Assembly (NCBI GenBank): GCA_910588415.1
Contig: CAJUPK010000078.1
Coordinates: 1-10,916 of the forward strand
DNA from: an uncultured Oscillospiraceae bacterium
GTDB lineage: Bacteria > Bacillota > Clostridia > Oscillospirales > Acutalibacteraceae
Length of the DNA: 10,916 bases
Direction of reading: 5' to 3'
Part shown: positions 1-7,029 of the stretch, one piece after another
Layout of the letters: the number at the start of each line of letters is the position of its first letter
How positions within the stretch are numbered: the first letter of the stretch is position 1
Program-made: the position numbers and the translations under genes
Notes under the pieces: model-generated
Seen by the model: only the letters and a program-made list of their open reading frames with translations
Told to the model about the DNA's origin: nothing
Database searches by the model: none

Positions 1-1016
1 AGGGGGGGCAGGCCAATGGAGGAGCCCACCACCCGGGGATAAATCAGGTTGCCCTCCACCTGCTGAAGAATCACCAGAAAGATCAGAAAGATCAAGGCGT
101 CAATGGGGTGCACCAGCAGCAGAATGAAGGCCCCCACTCCCGCGCCAATGTACGCGCCCAGAATGGGGATCAACGCCCCCAGGGCCACCACCGAGGAGAT
201 CAGCAGGGGGTAATCCAGCCGGAGGATGCTCATGCCCCCATAGCAGAGTACCCCTAAAATAACGCACTCTGTCAGCTGGCCCCGGATAAAGGAGAAGAAC
301 ACCCGGTTGCTTAGGCGGCCCACCCGGGCAGCGGTGCGGGACAGCTTTTCCGGCAGAAAGGCCCGCAGGGTGTCCTTTACCCCCCGGATAAGCCGCTCTT
401 TGCCGGAGAGCATGTACACGGAGAAGATGAAGCCCATAATGGCCGAGAATACCCCGGAGGCCACGTTGACGGTGGCGCTGAACAGGGAGGCCAGAAAGTC
501 TGTGGTAAAGCGGGTGGCGTCGCTGAGCAGGCTGGTCCAGTTGAAGCCGGACAAAAAGTCCTGCACCAGCGTCAGATCATACTCCTGGGCCAGCTGATTG
601 GCCCAGCTGGTGAACTGGTTGATATACACAGGCAGGTTTTGCTGCAGGGTAACAGCCAGAATGCCCATGGATTCCACCAGCCCGGGAATGATGAACAGGC
701 AGATGAACAGCGCCAGCAGCACAACGACCAGATAGGCCAGCAGGACAGAAAGGGGGCGCTTCAGCTTCAGCCACAGCCGGTTTTTGCACTTGGCAAAGGG
801 CCGGAAGGCGATATCCTCAAAAAAATGCACAAACACGTTTAGTATGTAGGCAATAACCAGGCCCCCGAATACCGGGGCGGTGGCATTGGCCAGCGTGGCC
901 GCCGCTGCCCACAGCTGCTCGAAGCGCAGCACAGCCAGTACCGCTGCCGCGGCAAAGGTGATGAGAAGAAAGCCGTGCCACAACACCCGGCTGGACGTCC
1001 GTTCTTTTAAACTCAT
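1..1016 (-). CDS. AI-2E family transporter (PF01594-like permease), 3' end missing
   Basis: Integral membrane permease of the AI-2E/YdiK/PerM family, whose members are linked to export or exchange of small molecules (autoinducer-2, Na+/H+). The substrate cannot be read from sequence. The reverse strand gives 338 residues before the window edge. Hydrophobic segments are visible around residues 14-31, 46-66, 90-112, 183-203, 248-300 and 303-318. The long extracytoplasmic stretch at about 118-180 and the late signature with IPILGAYIGAG (283-293) and EGNLIYP (321-327) are typical of the family. Full members are about 340-420 residues, so only a short C-terminal tail should be lost. The ATG at 1016 was chosen because AGGGAG lies about 8 nt upstream. 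It follows the zinc-ribbon gene by 92 bp on the same strand with no obvious terminator, so co-transcription is likely. Family assignment is firm; substrate is unknown. Confidence 0.9.
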   Translation of the reverse strand, partial: MSLKERTSSRVLWHGFLLITFAAAAVLAVLRFEQLWAAAATLANATAPVFGGLVIAYILNVFVHFFEDIAFRPFAKCKNRLWLKLKRPLSVLLAYLVVVLLALFICLFIIPGLVESMGILAVTLQQNLPVYINQFTSWANQLAQEYDLTLVQDFLSGFNWTSLLSDATRFTTDFLASLFSATVNVASGVFSAIMGFIFSVYMLSGKERLIRGVKDTLRAFLPEKLSRTAARVGRLSNRVFFSFIRGQLTECVILGVLCYGGMSILRLDYPLLISSVVALGALIPILGAYIGAGVGAFILLLVHPIDALIFLIFLVILQQVEGNLIYPRVVGSSIGLPP

Positions 1017-1108
1017 ACGATTAACTCCCTCTGTTTTTGCTCAAAAATCCGGCGCTTTTACGGCTTTCCAATAAGCCAGATAAGCCTGAGCGGGCCCCGG
1101 ATTTTGGG

Positions 1109-1501
1109 TCAGGTTTTGGTGCGGAACACGCTGTGACACTTCTGGCAGGTCACCTCGATATTTCCCCGGCCCCGGGGCGCCCGCAGCTGCTGGCGGCAGG
1201 CCGGGCATTTAAAATATTTGTACTCTTTGCGCTGGGCGAACTGCCGCTTCTGCTGGCTCAGCCAGCCGGAGACAGGCCCCCACCACCGCAAAAACCAGGC
1301 ATATTCCCGCTGGCGGGCAGGGATATTCCGGGAGAAGGTGCGGAACAGACACCAGATATACAGCCCGTCTGCCAAAAAGACCAGCGGACGGAAGAATAAA
1401 CCGCCCAAAAAGAACAAAACTAAGCCCAGAACCAGCAGCGCAAGGTTCAGTTTGTCGGTGCCGTAGCGGCCGTAGAGAAAGCGTTGAAGCCTTTGATACA
1501 T
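1109..1501 (-). CDS. Small membrane protein with C-terminal zinc ribbon, function unknown
   Basis: A 130-residue protein. The N-terminal 17 residues are basic and aromatic. Two hydrophobic segments follow at about 18-35 and 37-54, then a basic linker, then a CxxC-16-CxxC zinc ribbon (C99, C102, C119, C122) near the C terminus. Its topology is probably two membrane helices with the ribbon in the cytoplasm. Zinc ribbons of this kind mediate nucleic-acid or protein contacts, but no specific role can be assigned. The ATG at 1501 was preferred over an upstream in-frame ATG at 1591 because GGGAGG sits about 9 nt before it, and because a promoter at 1554-1582 would start transcription downstream of the longer start. 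It lies 92 bp upstream of the AI-2E permease gene and is probably the first gene of a two-gene unit. Confidence 0.82.
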   Translation of the reverse strand: MYQRLQRFLYGRYGTDKLNLALLVLGLVLFFLGGLFFRPLVFLADGLYIWCLFRTFSRNIPARQREYAWFLRWWGPVSGWLSQQKRQFAQRKEYKYFKCPACRQQLRAPRGRGNIEVTCQKCHSVFRTKT

Positions 1502-1553
1502 GGGACATGACCTCCCTGATGGTATGTATGGTATTTGCGGATTCCTTCTCTCT

Positions 1554-1582
1554 AGTATAAGCGTTTTACCAGGAATTTTCAA
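1554..1582 (-). promoter_or_regulatory. Sigma-A type promoter for the zinc-ribbon/AI-2E unit
   Basis: Read on the minus strand, TTGAAA (1582-1577) and a perfect-looking TATACT (1559-1554) are separated by exactly 17 nt. The expected start is near 1547, giving a leader of roughly 45 nt before the ATG at 1501. No operator is evident. Confidence 0.75.
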
Positions 1583-1630
1583 CCGTTTCAAGAGGTTTCA
1601 CGATAATTTAACATTTATCATCCATTGGCT

Positions 1631-1641
1631 TCACAAAGTAT
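1631..1641. repeat. 11-bp direct repeat TCACAAAGTAT, left copy
   Basis: TCACAAAGTAT occurs here and again at 2008-2018, exactly bracketing the hairpin-rich mosaic repeat. It reads as a candidate target-site duplication, although a shared end of the repeat unit is also possible. The other copy of the mosaic repeat (10674 onward) does not show this 11-mer at its visible end. Confidence 0.55.
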
Positions 1642-2007
1642 AGGTTTTGAGAGCCGGTTGATGAGAGTGGAAGAAAAAGTTTTGTCCACTTTTTCAAAAG
1701 TGGTGGAGGCTTGGAGGCAAAGCCTCCAAGGTCTTGCGCGGCAACGCCAGAAACATCGTCAGACAAGACGGCCGAAGGCCGTAACTGAGTTGGCAAAGCC
1801 AACTCATATCCATTTTCTAAAAGAAAATGGATAAAAAAGCTTACGCATGTATGGGGCCTCCGTGCGCACAGTTCGCGCACTCCGGCAAGACCTTGGGGCT
1901 TTGGTCTCGCCTGTCGGCTCGGTCGGTTCGCGGCTTGTCTGCCACTGGCAGACGCTCACCCCAAACCCTACCAGGGGCCTAACGCCCCTGGACCGCGCAA
2001 TAAATTC
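1642..2007. repeat. Hairpin-rich intergenic mosaic repeat, copy 1
   Basis: This 366-bp noncoding block fills most of the 1502-2190 gene-free stretch. It is a chain of inverted repeats: 1686-1703 (CCACTTT/AAAGTGG), 1710-1730 (CTTGGAGGC, AAA loop), 1768-1782 (ACGGCC, GAA loop), 1787-1805 (GAGTTGGC, AAA loop), 1808-1832 (11-bp arms, AAA loop), 1937-1953 (GTCTGCC, ACT loop) and 1971-1991 (CCAGGGGC, 5-nt loop). Several modules recur at 10674-10916. A 31-nt identical segment (1673-1703 = 10707-10737) and AAAGCTTACGCA (1836-1847 = 10901-10912) are in the same orientation. A 33-nt segment (1857-1889) is an exact reverse complement of 10764-10796. Open frames across it on both strands have no ribosome binding site and look spurious. 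The mechanism of spread is unknown; no transposase is present. Confidence 0.8.
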
Positions 2008-2018
2008 TCACAAAGTAT
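2008..2018. repeat. 11-bp direct repeat TCACAAAGTAT, right copy
   Basis: Identical to 1631-1641 and placed immediately after the last hairpin block of mosaic repeat copy 1. Together the two copies delimit a 366-bp insert. Confidence 0.55.
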
Positions 2019-2116
2019 GGAATTTTACAAATGGGCAGTCCGGAAAGGAGCCCTAGAGTAACGAGCCCCGGGCAGGGCGCTGTTTATGAATAGGCCGGAT
2101 TCCTTTTCAGAATGTC

Positions 2117-2145
2117 TTGACAAAATTTCCAAATTAAGGTAATAT
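2117..2145 (+). promoter_or_regulatory. Strong sigma-A type promoter for rubrerythrin
   Basis: A consensus TTGACA (2117-2122) is followed after 17 nt by TAATAT (2140-2145), in a very AT-rich stretch (2123-2175) that contrasts with the GC-rich surroundings. The leader to the ATG at 2191 is about 40 nt. The AT-rich sequence could host a PerR- or Fur-like site, as is common upstream of clostridial rubrerythrins, but no clear palindromic match to a known operator is visible. Confidence 0.85.
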
Positions 2146-2190
2146 AAAATAAAATTGAAAATCAAAATTACTTTTTAGGAGGTTACCACT

Positions 2191-2730
2191 ATGCCAGAAC
2201 TGAAAGGATCAAAGACAGAGGCCAATCTGCTGACCGCTTTTGCAGGGGAAAGCCAGGCCCGCAACAAGTACACCTACTTTGCCTCTAAGGCGAAAAAGGA
2301 CGGCTATGTACAGATTGCCCAGATTTTTGAGGAGACCGCCAACAACGAGAAGGAACATGCCAAAATGTGGTTCAAGCTTTTGAACGGCGGCATTGGCGAC
2401 ACCCTCTCCAACCTGAAGGCTGCTGCCGACGGGGAGAATTACGAGTGGACGGACATGTATGCCGGGTTTGCCAAAACCGCGAAAGAGGAGGGCTTTGACC
2501 AGATTGCCGCCCTGTTTGAAGGCGTTGCCAAAATTGAGAAGGAGCACGAGGAGCGCTACCGCAAGCTTGCCAAGAACATGGAGGAGGGCCTGGTGTTCTC
2601 CAAAGACGGGGACGCTGTCTGGCAGTGCATCAACTGCGGCCACATCTGCATTGGCAAAAAGGCCCCGGAGGTTTGCCCGGTGTGCGCCCATCCCCAGGCC
2701 TATTTCCAGGTGAAGCCTGAGAATTTCTAA
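2191..2730 (+). CDS. rbr: Rubrerythrin (diiron NADH peroxidase-type protein)
   Basis: Cytoplasmic non-haem iron protein that reduces hydrogen peroxide to water in anaerobes, with electrons from NAD(P)H via rubredoxin-type partners. The 179 residues match the usual family length. Residues 1-130 form the ferritin-like four-helix domain with likely diiron ligands E20, E53/H56 (EKEH), E85, D88 and E116/H119 (EKEH). D88 stands where Desulfovibrio rubrerythrin has Glu97. The C-terminal rubredoxin domain carries CxxC pairs C146/C149 and C162/C165. The start is secure: AGGAGG (2177-2182) lies 8 nt before the ATG. It appears monocistronic, with its own promoter at 2117-2145 and a hairpin at 2801-2852 downstream. 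PerR control would be typical but is not shown by the sequence. Confidence 0.97.
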   Translation: MPELKGSKTEANLLTAFAGESQARNKYTYFASKAKKDGYVQIAQIFEETANNEKEHAKMWFKLLNGGIGDTLSNLKAAADGENYEWTDMYAGFAKTAKEEGFDQIAALFEGVAKIEKEHEERYRKLAKNMEEGLVFSKDGDAVWQCINCGHICIGKKAPEVCPVCAHPQAYFQVKPENF

Positions 2731-2800
2731 GAGCCGCGAAGGGGGAGCCAAAAACTGCCCGGCTTACAAGTAGGGATATACTGGTTTGTAAGGACATGTA

Positions 2801-2852
2801 CCATAAAAGAAGGGCCTCAAGCCGCACAGGCTTAGGGCCCTTTCTTTTATGG
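2801..2852. terminator. Bidirectional hairpin terminator between rubrerythrin and the serine hydrolase
   Basis: A long stem pairs CCATAAAAGAAGGGCC (from 2801) with GGCCCTTTCTTTTATGG (ending 2852), allowing a one-base bulge. An inner AAGCC/GGCTT stem closes a small loop. The GC core is flanked by an A-rich arm on one side and a T-rich arm on the other, so on both strands the GC stem is followed by a T-rich run. It sits between convergent genes ending at 2730 (+) and 2877 (-). Confidence 0.85.
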
Positions 2853-2876
2853 GTTGGGGGAGGATCTTCCGGGCGC

Positions 2877-4406
2877 TCAGCCGTTTACCTCCCAGTACAT
2901 CCGGGTCTTGGTGCTCACATCCCCCTCTTTCAGGGTGAAGCGCATCTCGGGCGCAGGCCCTTCGCCCAGGCCAAAGGGCTCTGGCAGGGTCGAGCTGGCG
3001 GTGACGGTCAGGCCGGTTCCCGCAAAGTGGAACAGGAACCGCCGTCCGCTGGCCCGGCGGGTATTGCGGATCTGCACCTCCAGCACATCCCGCTGCCGCC
3101 AGGCGGCGTTGACCCCAAAGGGGGTGCCGTCCACCAGGGTGGTGGCAAAATGGCCCTCCATGCCCAGGTCCAGGGTGACGTCTCCCTTTTCTTCGGTAAA
3201 GGTCAGCTGGGCCGCGTCCTTCTCAAAGCGGAAGGAGAGGGCCTGCAGGCTGCCGCCCTGGGGCACAAAGCCCCCCACGCCGCCCACTATATCCCCCAGA
3301 CCCGGCAGGGGGCTGTCCGGCGCATATACCGCGTCGTTTAGGGAAGCCTCCGCTCCGGGGTTGCGCATCCCCAGCAGGGGGTTCAGCTCCAGGTGCTTCA
3401 GCCGGTTCTGCAGCACATGCCAGGCCCTGTGGTCTTCTGGCAGAGGGCCCTCTGCCATGGCGGGCAGCAGCTTCTCCCACACAGCCGTAAGCACGGCCTG
3501 GAGCTTCATGGAAGCGGAATGGATGACCAGCACCGCATCCTGCTGGGTCATCACCACGCCATATTGGCCGTAGGCGCCGTCTCCCCGGAACACCCCCTCC
3601 TGGGCGCAGCGCCAGAACTGGTAGCAGTAGCCAGCCTGCCAGTCCGGGTCCCCGCCCCAGCCAGCCCCGGCGTTCTCGATCTGCTTGGAGGTGGCCTCTT
3701 GGAACCAGGCGGCGTTTAAGAGCTGCCGCCCCTCCCAGCTGCCCTGGTTGGCCACAAACTGCACAAACCGGGCCATGTCCTCAATAGTCAGGGACATGCC
3801 CGCGCCCCCCATCTCTATGCCGCCAGCCAGGGGCTGGCAGAAAATGTCCCCCATGCCCAGGGGCTGGAACAGCCGGGGCTTCAGGAACTGGGTCAGGCTC
3901 TGGCCAGTCTTTTTGGTCAGGATGGCGCTGAGCATGTTGGTGCCCGCGGTGTTGTACAGGAAGTGGCTGCCTGGCTGGTACACAAAGGGCTGGTGCATAA
4001 AGCGGGCGATCCAGCCTGCGTCCTCTGGGTCGCCCCAGTCGATCTCCTGCTCGTGGCCGCAGCCCATCATCAGCAGGTGGCGGACTTGGCACTTTTTCAG
4101 GTTTTCGCTGGGGTCCTGGGGAGCCTCCTCCGGGAAGATGTCAATAAGACGGTCGTCCAGAGAGACCACACCCTCCTGCACGGCAAAGCCAATGGCAGTG
4201 GAGGTGAGGCTTTTGCTGAAGGAGAACATAATGTGGGGGGTGCCGGGGGCATAGGGGGCCCAGCTGCCCTCGGCGCAGACCTGGCCGTGGCGCAGCAGCA
4301 TAAAAGCGTGCATCTCAATGCCCTGGCGGTAAAGCTCGTCCAGCATGGCTGCAACAGCCGCGCTGGGTATGCCCACCGACTCGGGGGTGACGCGGGGGAA
4401 ATTCAT
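2877..4406 (-). CDS. Serine hydrolase of the beta-lactamase/penicillin-binding fold (COG1680-like)
   Basis: A 509-residue enzyme with an N-terminal beta-lactamase-fold domain (about 1-315) and a beta-rich C-terminal region (about 325-509) without a recognised catalytic motif. The SxxK motif is S62-F-S-K65. The second motif is Y151-N-T, where class C enzymes have YxN. The third region is RGDGAYGQY (274-282) instead of KTG/HxG, as in many esterase or peptidase-like relatives. There is no signal peptide or membrane segment, so it is probably cytoplasmic. True beta-lactam resistance is therefore unlikely; esterase, D-aminopeptidase or similar activity is possible but unknown. An upstream in-frame start exists at 4607, but the ATG at 4406 is chosen because GAGG lies 8 nt upstream and conservation-like sequence begins there. 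It is single-gene, transcribed from a promoter at 4665-4693, and shares a terminator with rubrerythrin. Confidence 0.9.
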   Translation of the reverse strand: MNFPRVTPESVGIPSAAVAAMLDELYRQGIEMHAFMLLRHGQVCAEGSWAPYAPGTPHIMFSFSKSLTSTAIGFAVQEGVVSLDDRLIDIFPEEAPQDPSENLKKCQVRHLLMMGCGHEQEIDWGDPEDAGWIARFMHQPFVYQPGSHFLYNTAGTNMLSAILTKKTGQSLTQFLKPRLFQPLGMGDIFCQPLAGGIEMGGAGMSLTIEDMARFVQFVANQGSWEGRQLLNAAWFQEATSKQIENAGAGWGGDPDWQAGYCYQFWRCAQEGVFRGDGAYGQYGVVMTQQDAVLVIHSASMKLQAVLTAVWEKLLPAMAEGPLPEDHRAWHVLQNRLKHLELNPLLGMRNPGAEASLNDAVYAPDSPLPGLGDIVGGVGGFVPQGGSLQALSFRFEKDAAQLTFTEEKGDVTLDLGMEGHFATTLVDGTPFGVNAAWRQRDVLEVQIRNTRRASGRRFLFHFAGTGLTVTASSTLPEPFGLGEGPAPEMRFTLKEGDVSTKTRMYWEVNG

Positions 4407-4461
4407 AGCGGTAACCTCACTTTTATTAAAATTCAATAGAAATACCCTGTGAAGCGATAGG

Positions 4462-4589
4462 GCTTGTTGGAAAATAAGGGAATGTAAAAACAGGGAAAGC
4501 GGCGGGTTTCCGCGCCAAAAGCCCGGACCACCTGGGGAAATTCCTTGCTTTGCTCCATACATCCGGCCTTTTCGAGTTTTCAAACAGAC
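4462..4589. repeat. Short inverted-repeat element, long copy (MITE-like)
   Basis: Lies in the 4407-4812 gene-free stretch, inside the leader of the serine hydrolase gene. Its left end GCTTGTTGGAAAA (4462-4474) is an imperfect inverted repeat (10 of 13) of its right end TTTTCAAACAGAC (4577-4589). The right portion, from ATCCGGCCTTTTC (4561) to about 4596, is clearly similar to 6054-6089 downstream of enolase. The central part (4475-4560) has a small GCGG/CCGC hairpin but no coding frame. It could be a miniature inverted-repeat element or a structured leader; no flanking duplication could be confirmed. Confidence 0.5.
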
Positions 4590-4664
4590 ACTAGGGTATG
4601 CTTCCATCTAAAAATAGCTCTCATATCCTGGAGAACCCGTCTGCCGACCTGTTCCAATATTTTA

Positions 4665-4693
4665 AGTATACCATAGATTATTTCCGCTTGCAA
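4665..4693 (-). promoter_or_regulatory. Sigma-A type promoter for the serine hydrolase
   Basis: On the minus strand, TTGCAA (4693-4688) and TATACT (4670-4665) are spaced by 17 nt. Predicted transcription starts near 4658, leaving an unusually long leader of about 250 nt that contains the inverted-repeat element at 4462-4589. Confidence 0.7.
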
Positions 4694-4737
4694 TGCGCAA
4701 TACTAAAAAAAACAGGCTGTGGCTAACGCGGGACAGA

Positions 4738-4759
4738 AGGAGGGGAAAACTCCCCTTTT
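4738..4759 (+). terminator. Terminator-like hairpin in the enolase upstream region
   Basis: AGGGGA (4741-4746), loop AAAC, TCCCCT (4751-4756), followed by TTT. The stem can be lengthened by G-U and A-U pairs out to 4738/4759. It lies about 55 nt before the enolase ATG. It may end an upstream transcript or act as an attenuator. The run of U is short, so efficiency is doubtful. No convincing plus-strand promoter for enolase could be identified between 4600 and 4800. Confidence 0.45.
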
Positions 4760-4806
4760 GCGCCAACGGCACAGACGTGCGTTTGCCGCTAAAAATGGAA
4801 GGGTGA

Positions 4807-6039
<1,233 letters not shown>

Positions 6040-6040
6040 A

Positions 6041-6083
6041 GTCTGTTGGAAAAATCCGGCCTTTTCCTTGTTTCCAAGCAGGC
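6041..6083. repeat. Short inverted-repeat element, short copy after enolase
   Basis: A near-palindrome pairs TTGGAAA (6046-6052) with TTTCCAA (6071-6077). It continues through GTCTG (6041-6045) and CAGGC (6079-6083) with one bulged G and one wobble. Its interior and right end, 6054-6089, match 4561-4596 in the same orientation (ATCCGGCCTTTTC, then TTT-CAA-CAG-C-CT-GG in common). Being directly after the enolase stop, it might also help end or stabilise the transcript, but it has no long T-run. Confidence 0.6.
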
Positions 6084-6144
6084 GCTGGGCTGGAAATCCG
6101 GATATGCAGGCTGGGTGGACGGCGTGGACGGGTTCTAAAAGAAA

Positions 6145-6171
6145 AAGCGGCTGGGATTATCCCGGCCGCTT
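6145..6171 (-). terminator. Intrinsic terminator after the VOR/pnp operon
   Basis: AAGCGGC-TGGGA (6145-6156), loop TTA, TCCCG-GCCGCTT (6160-6171) forms a stem of about 12 pairs with one T-G wobble. Read on the minus strand it is followed by CTTTTTCTTTTA, a good U-tract, 13 nt past the purine nucleoside phosphorylase stop. It may also act weakly on plus-strand transcripts from enolase. Confidence 0.85.
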
Positions 6172-6183
6172 ACATATGTTTTA

Positions 6184-7008
6184 TCAGGCTTGACGCAGGT
6201 ACTCCCACACCAGCCGCTGGAAACGCTCCGCCACCCGGTCGGCGGTCTCCTGGACCTCCTGGTGGGACAGGGGGCTCTGGCTGATGCCCGCGGCCATGTT
6301 GGTAATGCAGCTGATGCCGCAGACCTCCAGGCCCATGTGCCGGGCAGCCATGGCCTCGCAGGCAGTGCTCATGCCCACAGCGCTGGCCCCCAGCAGGGAG
6401 AACATCCGTATCTCCTCCGGGGTCTCATAGCTGGGGCCAGTGGTCTGCAGGTAGGTCCCCTCCTGCAGGGGAATGTCCAGCCGCTGGGCGGCGGCCCGGG
6501 CCCGGGCCCCCAGGGAGGGGGAGTAGACCGCCGACATATCCGGGAAGCGGGGGCCCAGTTGGTCCTCGTTGGGGCCAATCAAAGGGGAGGGCACAAAGCT
6601 GGTGATCTGCCCGGTGAGCAGCATCAGGTCCCCAGGGGAGAGGCTCTTGTCCACCCCGCCCGCCGCGTTGGTCAGCAGCAGCTCTTTGACCCCCAGGGCC
6701 CCCAGCACTCGGATGGGCAGCACCACATCCTCCATGGGATAGCCCTCGTAATAGTGGACCCGGCCCTGCATCACAGCCACCGGGCGGCCCTCCACATAGC
6801 CGAACACAAACCGCCCCGCGTGGCCCGGCACCGTGGAGACCGGGAACCCGGCAATGTCCCGGTAGGGGACCTGGGCGGCAGGCTCCAGCTTTTCGGCAAA
6901 GCTCCCCAGGCCGGAGCCCAGCACCAGGGCGGCCTCGGGCTGAAAATCGGTTGCCCTGCGGATATCCTCCGCACAGCGCTTCACGCGCTCCCAAACAGCA
7001 CCCATCAT
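6184..7008 (-). CDS. Purine nucleoside phosphorylase (inosine/guanosine type)
   Basis: Cytoplasmic salvage enzyme splitting inosine, guanosine or their deoxy forms with phosphate into the free base and (deoxy)ribose-1-phosphate. It belongs to the trimeric PNP family of about 270-280 residues. Seen here are the phosphate loop GSGLGSFA (31-38), PGHAGR (61-66), RVHYYEGY (83-90), TNAAGGV (113-119), GPSYETPEEIR (191-201), GMSTACEAMAARH (212-224) and the base-binding ITNMAAGI. The usual MSTVPE is MSTACE here, with the glutamate kept. ATG-ATG lie in tandem at 7008 and 7005. The second has the better spacing to AGGAGG (7014-7019; 8 nt versus 5), so the protein may be 273 residues. It follows the gamma subunit gene by about 22 bp and is the last gene before the terminator at 6145-6171. 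Its metabolic link to the oxidoreductase is not obvious. Confidence 0.95.
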   Translation of the reverse strand: MMGAVWERVKRCAEDIRRATDFQPEAALVLGSGLGSFAEKLEPAAQVPYRDIAGFPVSTVPGHAGRFVFGYVEGRPVAVMQGRVHYYEGYPMEDVVLPIRVLGALGVKELLLTNAAGGVDKSLSPGDLMLLTGQITSFVPSPLIGPNEDQLGPRFPDMSAVYSPSLGARARAAAQRLDIPLQEGTYLQTTGPSYETPEEIRMFSLLGASAVGMSTACEAMAARHMGLEVCGISCITNMAAGISQSPLSHQEVQETADRVAERFQRLVWEYLRQA

Positions 7009-7029
7009 CGGTTCCTCCTTTTTTCTTGT

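Noticed and set aside
1625..1834. Plus-strand open frame through mosaic repeat copy 1, with a similar frame at 10716-10898 in copy 2; both contain STFSKV and end in KENG-stop.
   Set aside because: There is no ribosome binding site, the starts are not equivalent, and the middle parts are unrelated in sequence. The shared peptide ends come from the shared hairpins. This looks like a repeat-derived pseudo-ORF, not a gene.
1608..1880. Minus-strand open frame across mosaic repeat copy 1 (and the similar ones at 10622-10854).
   Set aside because: It overlaps perfect inverted repeats throughout, has no ribosome binding site, and shows no protein-like domain.
1642..2007. CRISPR array or tandem repeat.
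   Set aside because: The hairpins differ from each other and there are no regularly spaced identical repeats or cas genes.
2123..2175. PerR/Fur operator in the AT-rich rubrerythrin leader.
   Set aside because: The stretch is AT-rich and contains TTGA-AAA-TCAA, but no convincing match to a full operator palindrome is present.
2209..2751. Long minus-strand frame opposite rubrerythrin, 180 codons.
   Set aside because: It is a shadow of the certain rubrerythrin coding sequence in GC-biased DNA.
4407..4607. N-terminal extension of the serine hydrolase to an ATG at 4607.
   Set aside because: The extension runs through the inverted-repeat element and has no family-like sequence. A ribosome binding site fits the ATG at 4406.
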